NCBI GenBank assembly: GCA_018268715.1
Contig: JAFDVZ010000009.1
Span: forward strand, 62,001-126,000
Direction: 5' to 3'
Origin: Acidobacteriota bacterium
GTDB lineage: Bacteria > Acidobacteriota > Terriglobia > Bryobacterales > Bryobacteraceae
DNA: 64,000 nucleotides
Shown here: positions 1-8,344 of the stretch, piece after piece
How positions within the stretch are numbered: position 1 is the first letter of the stretch
How the letters are laid out: each line of letters starts with the position of its first letter
The notes under the pieces: generated by a model
What the model was told of the DNA's origin: nothing
The model's input: only the letters and a program-made list of their open reading frames with translations
Databases searched by the model: none
Made by a program: the position numbers and the translations under genes

Positions 1-647
1 AGGACGTCCTTGATTTCCGACGCCGGCCAGCAGACCTCTTCCACCCGCTCCTCATGCCGGCGCCACAACCCGCCCTCCCGAATGAACCAGTGGACGTCGG
101 TCCAGGCGCGATCCCCTTCGGAGCCGCCCTCCATCGCCACCGACACATCGCCCCGGTCGATCCACCAGTTCAGCTGCCACACGGTGTCGAACGCCGCGCG
201 GTTGTTCACATCGAAAAAGAACCAGCCGCCCGGCCGGAGCGCCGCCGCCACCGCGGCCGCCACTCGCGGCAAATCGCCCGCCTCCGGCAGATGGTTGATG
301 GCGTCGCACTCGCTGGTGATCAGGTCGACCGGCTCCGGCAGCGTGAACTCCCGCATATCGCCGCGGCTCACTCGCACCCGCACCCCCGCCTCCCTGGCCT
401 TGGCCCGAGTAGCCCGGCACATTCCCGGCGAGAGGTCGACGGCGTACGTGCGTATGCCCTGCCGCGCCAGGTGCACCGCCGTCGCGCCCGTTCCGCAGCA
501 AAGGTCGCAGGCGACGCTGACCTTGGGCATCACCGGCGCAAGCAGTTTCGCATGCACCGCCTCGAACCACTCGTGGTGGAAGGTGAACACCTTGTCGTAA
601 TATTCCGCCAGCCACTTGTACGGCCGCGTCGCGCTCGATCTGCTCAT
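1..647 (-). CDS. class I SAM-dependent methyltransferase, 3' end outside window
   Basis: The minus strand is open from an ATG at 645-647 to the window edge, so about 215 residues are visible and the C-terminus is missing. The product begins MSRSSATRPYKWLAEYYD and carries the glycine-rich SAM loop CDLCCGTGATAVHLAR at about residues 41-56, then YAVDLSPGM, the acidic strand that binds the SAM ribose, and ITSECDAINHL at motif IV. This is the ubiE/BioC-like class I fold (family knowledge). The substrate cannot be told. The gene is divergent from the patatin-like gene across 59 bp, and a TATAAT hexamer lies 13 bp upstream of its start. Codon use and GC match its neighbours. Confidence 0.85.
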   Translation of the reverse strand, partial: MSRSSATRPYKWLAEYYDKVFTFHHEWFEAVHAKLLAPVMPKVSVACDLCCGTGATAVHLARQGIRTYAVDLSPGMCRATRAKAREAGVRVRVSRGDMREFTLPEPVDLITSECDAINHLPEAGDLPRVAAAVAAALRPGGWFFFDVNNRAAFDTVWQLNWWIDRGDVSVAMEGGSEGDRAWTDVHWFIREGGLWRRHEERVEEVCWPASEIKDV

Positions 648-660
648 AAGCCTGACAGGC

Positions 661-666
661 ATTATA
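661..666 (-). promoter_or_regulatory. -10 element of the methyltransferase gene
   Basis: A consensus TATAAT reads on the minus strand 13 bp upstream of the methyltransferase ATG, inside the 59-bp divergent gap. No good -35 is visible at 17 bp spacing. Confidence 0.4.
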
Positions 667-706
667 GGATGTCCGGATCCGGATCGCCGTACGATACAGT
701 GAGTCC

Positions 707-1564
707 ATGTCCATCGCCATCGCGTGTATGTCCGGCAGCTTCAAGGGTGTCTTCGTTCAGGGCGTGCTGGCCGAATTCGAAACGAATGGGCTCCGCGCCG
801 ACGCCTACGCGAGCGTGTCCAGTTCCACGCTGTCGGCCGCCTTCGCGGCATCGGGCGGCGTCGGCGCCATCGGCATGGACCTGTGGACCGACAGCCTCGA
901 CGCGCTCGAACTTCCTTCGGTCAGCATGAGCGACGTCGTGCTCGCTGGCGTCCGCAAGCTGGCTCCGCGCCTGCTCGCCCCTCTGTTCTCCTCCGAAGCG
1001 CCCCGTTTCCTCATCGCCACCAGCCGCGTCACCACCCCCGAAGCCGCCGAAGCGACCCAGGGCGCAGGGGCGCGCCGCCTGGGCCGGAAACTCCTCGTGG
1101 ACGCCGCCCGCCGCGATCGAACCTGGCCGGATCGCAACCTCGCGCCCTGCCTGTTCGACTCGCGCTCCGCCGTCCCCGACACGCTGCTTACCCCCTCGAA
1201 TTTCGAGGAGGTCGCCTACGCCACCACCCGCATGCTACACGCCTGGCCGACTCCTGCCTGGGTGGCCGGCGCCGCCCACATCGACGGCAGCTACACCTGC
1301 CTTTGTCCGGCCGTCGAACTGGCCGCCATGGGCTATCGGGATGTAATCGCCATCGCCACGGAGCCCGGCCCGATTCCACGATCCATGTTCACCGACGATG
1401 TCATCCCCGCTCGCGTCCACGGCGCACGCATCCGGATCGTACAGCCGGACGCCGACCTCCGCGAAATCGGCGTCGATTTCCTCACCGCCACTCGCCAGGG
1501 CGTCGAAGCCGGCTTCGAACTCGGCCGCCGCAAGGCGCGCGAGTTTCTAACAACCGCGTATTGA
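707..1564 (+). CDS. patatin-like phospholipase with degenerate nucleophile elbow
   Basis: The 285-residue product opens with MSIAIACMSGSFKGVFVQGVL, which matches the patatin oxyanion region (usually GGGxRGxxxxGVL). The nucleophile elbow at residues 36-40 reads SVSSS where patatins have GxSxG, so Ser38 is the likely nucleophile but both glycines are lost. The second catalytic element is the DGS at Asp193 in HIDGSYTCLCPAVELA, which matches the patatin DG[AG] motif. No signal peptide is seen, so it is probably cytosolic or peripheral. The unusual elbow may mean altered or lost hydrolase activity. The start is the first ATG, with a TACGAT -10-like hexamer ending 11 bp upstream. Confidence 0.7.
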   Translation: MSIAIACMSGSFKGVFVQGVLAEFETNGLRADAYASVSSSTLSAAFAASGGVGAIGMDLWTDSLDALELPSVSMSDVVLAGVRKLAPRLLAPLFSSEAPRFLIATSRVTTPEAAEATQGAGARRLGRKLLVDAARRDRTWPDRNLAPCLFDSRSAVPDTLLTPSNFEEVAYATTRMLHAWPTPAWVAGAAHIDGSYTCLCPAVELAAMGYRDVIAIATEPGPIPRSMFTDDVIPARVHGARIRIVQPDADLREIGVDFLTATRQGVEAGFELGRRKAREFLTTAY

Positions 1565-1718
1565 CGAGTTATCTAACTCATCCTCCGGACCTCCTAACTC
1601 GTAGCTAACAGGCCCGCCCAATTAAGAAACCGCAACGTTAATAAACGCCAACCATCGCAACGCCCTCGCTCCCCCGGGAATCTCACAGTCAGATCCTTGA
1701 ATGGATCGGACAACCACC

Positions 1719-2102
1719 ATGAAAAAGATCCTCTCTCTCGTGATGAATACGGCTCTGGCGGCGGCGGTCGCGCTGCCGATGTTCGCCCAGGCGCCGGCGG
1801 CCTCGACGCCCGTCGTCAAGCCCGCCGCCCCAACGGCGCAACCCAAGGCCAGGAAGGTCGTCGCCGCCGCACCCACCGCCCAGGAGATCGCCGACGCTCA
1901 GTCGAAGGGACTCGTCTGGGTCAACACCAACACGAAGGTGTATCACGCCTCCGGCGCGTTCTACGGAAAAACGGCGCACGGCAAGTTCATGACGAAGGAA
2001 GACGCCGAAAAGGCCGGATTCAAGGCCGCCAAGGAACCCACCTCGAAGAAGTCCGTAACAACGGCCGCGAAGGCGGCCGCTCCCGCTGCTGCAAAAAAGT
2101 AG
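1719..2102 (+). CDS. small secreted alanine/lysine-rich protein
   Basis: The ATG at 1719 gives MKKILSLVMNTALAAAVALP, a clean Sec signal peptide ending near MFAQA, so it is preferred over the in-frame ATG at 1701. The mature 100 or so residues have an Ala/Pro-rich linker, a central block VWVNTNTKVYHASGAFYGKT followed by HGKFMTKEDAEKAGFKAA, and an Ala/Lys-rich tail. The central block resembles short domains found after secreted or DNA-associated leaders in Acidobacteriota, where a residue string like VWVNxxxxxYHxxG precedes a KYMTExEAxxAGY motif. That comparison is from memory and assigns no function. A strong intrinsic terminator follows at 2112. Confidence 0.7.
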   Translation: MKKILSLVMNTALAAAVALPMFAQAPAASTPVVKPAAPTAQPKARKVVAAAPTAQEIADAQSKGLVWVNTNTKVYHASGAFYGKTAHGKFMTKEDAEKAGFKAAKEPTSKKSVTTAAKAAAPAAAKK

Positions 2103-2108
2103 CTCCGT

Positions 2109-2741
2109 TCACCCGGCCTGGTCGATCCCGCCAGGCCGGGCTTCTTTCCCATAGATTTCGGCCGCCATATCCACGATCGCAACGGGCGTCAGATGATCGA
2201 ACGGCAGGCCGCGGCGTATCCGCTCCCGGATCTCGGTGGCGGATACGTCGTTCCATTCCATGCCGAATTCGATCGCCTCAATCCGGTGCGCCAAACGCTC
2301 CGGCGCCCGATATTCGCCCTGCCGCGCCGCCACCAGCAGGCGGAACTCGGCAAGCATCCTCTCGATAGCGCCCACTTCCCCGTATTCCCACTCCACGATC
2401 CGACGGGCCGCGTCGCTGCCGCAGACAAACGCGATGTCCACCCCGGGGCCGTACTCCCGGCGGCAATCTCTGGCGATGTCGATAAATAGCCCCCTGTCCG
2501 CCACCGCCACCGAAGCGGACGTCGAAAGCTCCAGCATGCGAAGACGCTGCTCGAGCGTCGCGCCATGGTACTCCTTGTGCGGAAACACGCGCGGAATCAC
2601 GCACAGCACCTCATCCACCAACGGTCTCGCGGCCTCGAGTAACGCCACGTGCGCGCGCGTCGGAGGATTGAATGTCCCAGCCAGCACCGCCAGGCGGCAG
2701 GGGGTCCCGGACGCCTTTCGAATAAACTCCACATTCGCCAT
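2109..2741 (-). CDS. NadD-like nicotinate-nucleotide adenylyltransferase family protein
   Basis: The 210-residue product has the nucleotidyltransferase motif GTFNPPTRAH near residue 22 (NadD/CoaD proteins have G[GT]xFDPxHxGH) and VSATEIRERIRRGLPF near residue 167, equivalent to the NadD ISSTxIR motif. FVCGSDAARRI corresponds to the family's central GxD loop. It probably transfers AMP from ATP to nicotinate mononucleotide or a related substrate in NAD synthesis, in the cytosol. The HxGH aspartate is replaced by Asn (FNPP), so a different member of the family remains possible. Convergent with the secreted-protein gene, and its 3' end lies inside that gene's terminator hairpin. Confidence 0.75.
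   Translation of the reverse strand: MANVEFIRKASGTPCRLAVLAGTFNPPTRAHVALLEAARPLVDEVLCVIPRVFPHKEYHGATLEQRLRMLELSTSASVAVADRGLFIDIARDCRREYGPGVDIAFVCGSDAARRIVEWEYGEVGAIERMLAEFRLLVAARQGEYRAPERLAHRIEAIEFGMEWNDVSATEIRERIRRGLPFDHLTPVAIVDMAAEIYGKEARPGGIDQAG
2112..2147 (+). terminator. intrinsic terminator with perfect 10-bp stem
   Basis: CCCGGCCTGG at 2112-2121 and CCAGGCCGGG at 2131-2140 form a perfect 10-bp stem with a 9-nt loop, followed by CTTCTTT. It sits 10 bp after the small secreted gene. It also overlaps the last codons of the convergent NadD-like gene, which are therefore constrained to encode both the protein tail and the hairpin. Confidence 0.8.
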
Positions 2742-2875
2742 CTTATTGCGATTCCTCTGGCCGCCAACGTTAGCCCAGCTAGGTAGCTAAGGCCCGCCGC
2801 CTCAGATAAGTCCGATCAAAGGGGTAGTGCAGACGCCTGAGTGCCACTGTAGCCCCCCTCGGTTACGTTGGAGCC

Positions 2876-3721
2876 ATGGTGCGCTGGATCTGTCCGGAGT
2901 GCGGCCGCGAGTGGGAGGCGGATAAGCAGGAATGCCGCGTCTGCGCACGCCAGGGCCCGCTCCCCCCAGTCATCCCCGCGCCTCCGGCGGTCGAGGAGTC
3001 CGAATCCGCCGGGGAAACTCCCCCTGAAGCCGTGCTCTGCCCGGTGCGCTATTCGATGGGCGCCACGTGGGACCTCGACATCATCGCCGACTGGTCCGTG
3101 GCGCCCCTAAAGGTCCGCTGGCGGCCGCCGGTCCTTGGCAACCACCTCGTGGACATTCCGCGCGACGACTGGGACGCCCTGCATCAACTGGCCCGCGCCG
3201 TCCAGGCGGCCTGCCCCGCGCCCGCCGGTCTCCTACCCATCCCATCTCCGGCGCCCGTCCAGTTGGCGGAGCCCGAAAGCGATCCACCCGCTGCGGAGAT
3301 TGCCCCGACGATCGTTCTTCCCAGGGGTCACGACGGCCGACCCGTCGCCGAGCCCGCGCCCGAATACGACCACGTGCCCGTCCTGATCCCCGAAGTCGTG
3401 GGCCCCGAACCGATCATGGACATCGCCATTCCTCCGCCAGCGCTCCTGATGGCGCCGGACGACGAGGCATCCACCCTTCTGGCGCCGCCGGGAACCCGTC
3501 TCGCGCCGAGTTGGCTGGTCAGTCTGGTGCTGACGCTCGCCCTCATCGCATCCCTGACGCTTCTGGCGTATTTGGTAGCCCACGCCCGCACCCGCCATCA
3601 ATCGCGGAACGCTTCACCGCCGGTTGTCCTGGTTCCGGGCGCCCGGTGTTGGCCGCCCTCGCGCCACGGCGTCGCCTTGCGGATGCTCCCGTCTCAATCG
3701 TGCAGTAAGGGTAACGCCTGA
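2876..3721 (+). CDS. zinc-ribbon protein with one C-terminal membrane segment
   Basis: The first 25 residues form a zinc-ribbon, with CPECG then CRVC. A Pro-rich spacer and a compact domain (ATWDLDIIADWSVAPLKVRW) follow. One membrane helix, LVSLVLTLALIASLTLLAYL, lies near residues 213-232, and a 45-residue Arg/Pro-rich tail ends the protein. The arrangement implies a cytosolic N-terminus and a short outside tail. The tail looks unstructured, unlike the folded extracytoplasmic domain one might expect after such an anchor, so the 3' end may be truncated. Function is unknown. A weak TGGAG stands 3 bp before the ATG. Confidence 0.65.
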   Translation: MVRWICPECGREWEADKQECRVCARQGPLPPVIPAPPAVEESESAGETPPEAVLCPVRYSMGATWDLDIIADWSVAPLKVRWRPPVLGNHLVDIPRDDWDALHQLARAVQAACPAPAGLLPIPSPAPVQLAEPESDPPAAEIAPTIVLPRGHDGRPVAEPAPEYDHVPVLIPEVVGPEPIMDIAIPPPALLMAPDDEASTLLAPPGTRLAPSWLVSLVLTLALIASLTLLAYLVAHARTRHQSRNASPPVVLVPGARCWPPSRHGVALRMLPSQSCSKGNA

Positions 3722-3829
3722 GCCCGCAACCCAACTCCCGCCGGATGAGCGAAGGTAAGAGGCGTCGCCACCGTAATCGTGGCGCCGCCGGGTAATCCTC
3801 GCGAATGGAAAGTCTCCTGGCCGGGAGAT

Positions 3830-4138
3830 TCAAGGCGCCGCCAGTCCGACAGCCGAAAGGATTCCCGCTCCCGGTTCTGAACCGGTCACAGTCAGCTTGC
3901 GGCTCACCGACACGCTCCCGCCCGAAACCGCCCCGCGATCCTCCATTGAGAATGCGGCCTTCCCATTCGACAGCGTGGCCCGCCCCACCACCACCGCGCC
4001 TTCCTTGCGCACCGTTCCATAACCGGCGGCGATCCCGGTCGATTGCTCGCCGCCGAGGTGGATCTCCACTGCCACCGGGTTCTCTTGCGCGATTCGTGGG
4101 CGGCTCCCTCCCGCCGTCGATGCGGCCGGCGGCGACAA
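3830..4138 (-). CDS. possible small ORF or remnant in the 3722-4235 gap
   Basis: The 514-bp gap between the zinc-ribbon gene and the esterase holds no clear gene. On the minus strand this frame has high GC at third codon positions and a beta-strand-like sequence (VAVEIHLGGEQSTGIAAGYG, then KLTVTGSEPGAGIL). It begins at a weak TTG and has no ribosome site. It could be a decayed fragment or chance; I do not recognise it. Confidence 0.22.
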   Translation of the reverse strand: MSPPAASTAGGSRPRIAQENPVAVEIHLGGEQSTGIAAGYGTVRKEGAVVVGRATLSNGKAAFSMEDRGAVSGGSVSVSRKLTVTGSEPGAGILSAVGLAAP

Positions 4139-4235
4139 CCTGCGCGGAACAGACTTGCGTTAGTGGGTCCCCTGCACCGCGGCGACCACCACGGATTCCC
4201 TCGTCATGGCGTCTCCCAATGGCGTTCGATCGCGA

Positions 4236-5822
<1,587 letters not shown>

Positions 5823-5843
5823 ATATATCACCAAGTGATATAT
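5823..5843. promoter_or_regulatory. perfect palindromic operator upstream of padR
   Basis: ATATATCAC at 5823-5831 and GTGATATAT at 5835-5843 form a perfect 9-bp inverted repeat with a 3-bp spacer, ending 11 bp before the PadR start at 5855. PadR repressors bind such AT-rich dyads and usually autoregulate. A possible -35 (TTGCAA, 5816-5821) and -10 (TATATC, 5839-5844) with 17-bp spacing bracket and overlap the dyad, which fits repression by occlusion (inference). Confidence 0.7.
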
Positions 5844-5854
5844 CTAATGTTGAT

Positions 5855-6199
5855 ATGTCGCAGCCTTTGGAAGTGCCGCTAACGCCGGCCGTGTTCTTCA
5901 CCCTATTCGCTCTTGCCGGCGGAGACAAGCATGGGTACGCGATCATGCAGGAAGCACGCAAGCTCTCCGACGGTAGTTTTCGAATGGGTCCGGCGACGCT
6001 GTACACCACGGTGCAGCGTCTGCTCGAACTCGATCTGATTGTCGAGGTGACCGGAGACGGTGAGCCGGATGGACGCAGGCGAACGTACCGTCTCACCGAT
6101 CGCGGCAGCGCACTTCTCGGAGCGGAGTTGAAGCGCGTGGAAGCGCTTCTGCGCAGGGCCAAGGCCATGAACTGGAAACCTGTCGAGGTGAAGCCTTGA
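5855..6199 (+). CDS. PadR-family transcriptional repressor
   Basis: The 114-residue product is a minimal PadR winged helix: TPAVFFTLFALAGGDKHGYA, then TLYTTVQRLLELDLI, then DGRRRTYRLTDRGSALL in the wing. The short C-terminal helix would dimerise it. The ATG at 5855 is chosen over an in-frame TTG at 5816 because the palindromic operator would otherwise lie inside the coding region. The next gene overlaps its stop codon, so the regulator and the small membrane protein are co-translated. In Acidobacteriota, PadR genes very often sit with ADOP-type permeases or related small membrane proteins. Confidence 0.92.
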   Translation: MSQPLEVPLTPAVFFTLFALAGGDKHGYAIMQEARKLSDGSFRMGPATLYTTVQRLLELDLIVEVTGDGEPDGRRRTYRLTDRGSALLGAELKRVEALLRRAKAMNWKPVEVKP

Positions 6200-6501
6200 A
6201 CAAACTCGCCTATCGCTTGCTGTTGTGGCTTTACCCCGTCGAAGTGCGCATTCGATGGGGAGAAGACATGGTGGACATCTTCGCCCGTCAGTTGGACGAG
6301 TCATGGCTCGGCGCCTGGTCCTGTGCGCTCGCGGAGCTTTTCCAGATCGCCCTGCCGTCGTGGGTCAGCAGGGACATACTCGTTCTCTCGTTGGTTTCAA
6401 GTTCGGTCAGCGCGACGATATTTTTCGGCCTCATTTGGGCATTGGGCAACTCGATCAGGTTGCTCGAGATATCTCACCAACTGTTTGCCAGATCCGGCTG
6501 A
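6196..6501 (+). CDS. small membrane protein of the PadR/ADOP-associated type
   Basis: A TTG start overlaps the PadR stop codon (TTGA). The 101-residue product begins with YRLLLWLYPVEVRIRWGEDM, matching the LYPxxxRxRxGxEM signature seen at the N-terminus of acidobacterial ADOP permeases and in stand-alone small proteins encoded after PadR. One hydrophobic helix (LVLSLVSSSVSATIFFGLIW) lies near residues 62-81. There is no permease domain, so this is either a dedicated partner of the regulator or the leftover leader of a lost permease. Function is not known. Confidence 0.7.
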   Translation: MNKLAYRLLLWLYPVEVRIRWGEDMVDIFARQLDESWLGAWSCALAELFQIALPSWVSRDILVLSLVSSSVSATIFFGLIWALGNSIRLLEISHQLFARSG

Positions 6502-6528
6502 CGCTCCGGATTCAGAAAGGAACAATTC

Positions 6529-6888
6529 ATGAAGACGTTGTTGCTTACGCTAGTAGTGTGCTCGTTCGCGGCCTCGCCGGCCGTCGCGCAGGTCAACCTG
6601 TCTGGAACGTGGCAGATCGAGTACCACGACAAGAACGGAAAGGAGGTTGATTATCCCATGGTAAGTCTCCTCCAAACCGGAGAACGGCTCGAAGGAGTCT
6701 TCGGCAACAAACACTGGAAGGTCGAAGGCGCCGTGTCAGGCAGCAGGGTGCGATTCTCATTCCATCCTCCGCAGCGGCCTGACATCACAGTCCGCTATGA
6801 GGGCAACCTCGAAGCGGCCAACCAGATTCGGGGAACGATGGCCAGCGAGGTCCAGTCAGGAACCTTCACCGCGGTTCGAAAGCCCTGA
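6529..6888 (+). CDS. secreted small beta-barrel-like protein, third gene of the PadR operon
   Basis: AAAGGAA seven bases before the ATG marks the start. MKTLLLTLVVCSFAASPAVA is a signal peptide. The mature domain of about 97 residues reads as alternating strands (LSGTWQIEYHDKNGKEVDYP, VSLLQTGERLEGVFGN, VRFSFHP, ITVRYEGNL, IRGTM), the calycin-like pattern of many short acidobacterial proteins that measure GTW to GT[MF]. It lies 27 bp after the membrane-protein gene and is probably in the same transcript. No catalytic residues are evident; a ligand-binding role is a guess. Confidence 0.75.
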   Translation: MKTLLLTLVVCSFAASPAVAQVNLSGTWQIEYHDKNGKEVDYPMVSLLQTGERLEGVFGNKHWKVEGAVSGSRVRFSFHPPQRPDITVRYEGNLEAANQIRGTMASEVQSGTFTAVRKP

Positions 6889-6926
6889 CCTCCCGACACG
6901 CGTTGACGGTCTTTTAGGGAGCTGGA

Positions 6927-6958
6927 ACGCGGGCGGCGACTGTTCCTCCCGCCCGCGT
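6927..6958. repeat. GC-rich hairpin after the PadR operon
   Basis: ACGCGGGCGG at 6927-6936 pairs with CCGCCCGCGT at 6949-6958 around a 12-nt loop. It lies 39 bp after the operon and may end transcription, but no T-tract follows. It also marks the left edge of the accessory island. Confidence 0.5.
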
Positions 6959-7009
6959 CCGGATCCCGTTCGGAATGCCCAGCCTGTCGGTTATACATCC
7001 CTTCGGCCT

Positions 7010-7219
7010 GGCGGCTTCCCTCGGCGCTTGGCGCACGCCGCTCAATCCCTGGGACACTCGTACTCTGCACGGGGTCGGTGGAGTGTTGGATTGCGCGTCG
7101 TTCTCCTTGGGCCGCCGCCCTTCCTCCGCCCCCTCCGCCGAGGGTTTCCCCACTTTGTTCGGCTGCTTCACAGGTACTACGTGGCGCCCCGACTCCTCCA
7201 TTGCGTGCACGCCCGCATT
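7010..7219 (-). pseudogene. N-terminal remnant of a group II intron maturase/reverse transcriptase
   Basis: Reading leftwards from an ATG at 7201, the sequence contains VVPVKQPNKVGKPSAEG, then RRPKENDAQSNT and RVSQGLSGVRQA. This is the characteristic leader of bacterial group II intron-encoded proteins, which normally continue into the reverse transcriptase domain (FTALLHH...DLL). Here the similarity stops near 7010 and unrelated sequence follows, so the polymerase, maturase and nuclease domains are absent. A truncated intron insertion at the island's left edge is the simplest reading. The family call is from memory of conserved leaders. Confidence 0.65.
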
Positions 7220-7245
7220 GCGGCTCGGCGCCTTCGCGGACTGGT

Positions 7246-7519
7246 CTAGCAGCCGGTGGCGCAAGTCCCGCGGGCCGCGTTGCGAGCGTCGCCGGAGCGA
7301 GGGCGAGGAGCAGCAACGCAGGCGACGCCGGACATCGGACAGGAGCGGCGACAAAGCCGGCGCGCGGCGCCGCCGCAACCCTTTGGGCAGCCAGGATTTA
7401 GCCCGCTAGCTTCGTTGCTCGTCGTCGGAGACGGCCCGCGTCGATTTCCTCCTCACGCCTCGCTTTCGAGCCAAATCCTGGCTGCGCGGTCCCACGCGAC
7501 TTGCGCCACGGGCTGCTAG
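7246..7519. repeat. nested palindromic repeat element, 274 bp
   Basis: The outer arms at 7246-7267 and 7498-7519 are inverted copies matching at 21 of 22 positions (CTAGCAGCC...GCGCAAGTC). An inner pair, GCAGCCAGGATTT at 7387-7399 and its exact complement at 7473-7485, is nested inside. No gene is seen within. The structure resembles a MITE or a large REP/BIME-like unit; no transposase of its own is present. Confidence 0.65.
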
Positions 7520-7525
7520 GCTAGC

Positions 7526-7577
7526 ATCGGGTCTTAACATCCCTTGCGCGCGCCGATTTGGTTTTGGGCTACACACA
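7526..7577. repeat. 52-bp repeat, copy 1
   Basis: The stretch starting ATCGGGTCTTAAC and ending GGCTACACACA matches 11270-11320 in the same orientation with two substitutions and one single-base gap. It follows the nested palindrome by 6 bp. The two copies bracket the toxin-antitoxin, RepA and integrase genes. Confidence 0.85.
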
Positions 7578-7647
7578 CCCATCGCGCCATCCGTCCACCC
7601 GCCGCCCCCAGCGCCGGCAGGGTCCCTTGGCCGGTGCACGGTGCGTC

Positions 7648-7929
7648 TCAGGCAGCTTCGAGATCGACCCGCACACGGCAGCCCAGCGCCGTGGCGATGT
7701 TCACCAGCGCGTCCAACGAGAAGCGCGAAACCCGGCCGCGGAGCAGATCGTTGATCCGCGGCTGCGTCACACCACAGTGTTGCGCCGCCTCGACCTGCGT
7801 CCACCCCTGCTTCTTCACCAAGGCCGCAATCTGCCGCATCAACTCGGCCCGCGCCCGCAGGTTGGCCGCCTGCTCCGGCGTGTCCGCAATCGCGTCCCAG
7901 ACGCTGGCGTAGCTCTCCGGTTTCCTCAT
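7648..7929 (-). CDS. XRE-family antitoxin of a HigBA-like pair
   Basis: The 93-residue product begins MRKPESYASVWDAIADTPEQ and has a helix-turn-helix at about residues 38-75 (LVKKQGWTQVEAAQHCGVTQ, then PRINDLLRGR). This is the HTH_37-like antitoxin group that pairs with Gp49/HigB toxins. The ATG overlaps the toxin stop as ATGA, the normal order for HigBA, with toxin first. The antitoxin is intact although its toxin is frameshifted. It would bind and neutralise the toxin and repress the operon; the dyad at 8262-8277 is the likely operator. Confidence 0.88.
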   Translation of the reverse strand: MRKPESYASVWDAIADTPEQAANLRARAELMRQIAALVKKQGWTQVEAAQHCGVTQPRINDLLRGRVSRFSLDALVNIATALGCRVRVDLEAA

Positions 7930-8252
7930 TTTCCACCTCTCGATAGTTGCGCGAACCGCTTTCTGGCGATCTCGATGTCGCGCCGTGAAGTCGCTTGCGT
8001 CTTCTTCTGGAAGGCGTGCAACACGTAGACGGCCTCGGCGCGCTCGGGCCACATAGATCACGCGGTAGCGCCGCTGTCGTCGGAGACACGGATCTCCTCG
8101 ACGCCCTTGCCGACCGTGGGCATTGGCTTGAAGTCGTCCGGTTGCTCGCCACGCTGCACCTTGCCCAGTTGATAGCCGGCGTCATGCCGCACATCCTCGG
8201 GGAAGTCGCGCAAACACTGCAGCGAGTCCCCGAGAAAAGATAGCGGCTTCAC
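7926..8252 (-). pseudogene. HigB/Gp49-like toxin broken by two compensating frameshifts
   Basis: From a GTG at 8252 the frame reads KPLSFLGDSLQCLRDFP, then DDFKPMPTVGKGVEEIRVSD, and ends in a TGA at the SDDSGATA stretch. The expected continuation, YRVIYVARA, lies in another frame. After a second shift the original frame resumes with AEAVYVLHAFQKKTQATSRR and ends in RGGK, overlapping the antitoxin start. One lost base near 8065 and one extra base near 8042 explain this. Gp49-type toxins are RelE-fold mRNA interferases. As read, no full-length toxin can be made unless these are sequencing errors. Confidence 0.8.
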
Positions 8253-8261
8253 TCCCTAAGC

Positions 8262-8277
8262 ATATCCGAATGGATAT
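8262..8277. promoter_or_regulatory. candidate HigBA operator
   Basis: ATATCC and GGATAT form a perfect 6-bp dyad with a 4-bp spacer, 9 bp upstream of the toxin start and next to AGGGAG. The AT-rich dyad could hold the -10 and be occluded by the antitoxin (inference). Confidence 0.45.
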
Positions 8278-8299
8278 AGCGACGTGCCGGTTCCTCGTT

Positions 8300-8344
8300 G
8301 GCCGGTTTTGAAGTGTTCTTCTATGGCCGGTTTTGCGGTGTTCA
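8300..8344. repeat. two direct repeats upstream of the RepA remnant
   Basis: GGCCGGTTTTGAAGTGTTCT at 8300-8319 recurs at 8325-8344 with 3 changes, a 25-bp period. A partial third copy (GCCGGTT) starts near 8285. They could be iterons of the lost plasmid origin or the multiple terminal repeats of an IS21-type element that truncated repA. Confidence 0.45.

Noticed and set aside
4150..4210. Minus-strand MTRESVVVAAVQGTH resembling the start of a thiolase
   Set aside because: It stops after 15 codons and the following sequence does not continue the thiolase pattern in any frame. Chance is likelier.
6914..6985. IPNGIRTR peptide on the minus strand, similar to often mis-annotated tRNA-linked peptides
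   Set aside because: No tRNA fold was found here; the sequence is mainly a GC hairpin.
7406..8194. Long minus-strand open frame across the antitoxin and palindromic repeat
   Set aside because: It overlaps the real antitoxin in another frame and is Arg/Gly/Ala-rich. The frame is open only because of high GC.
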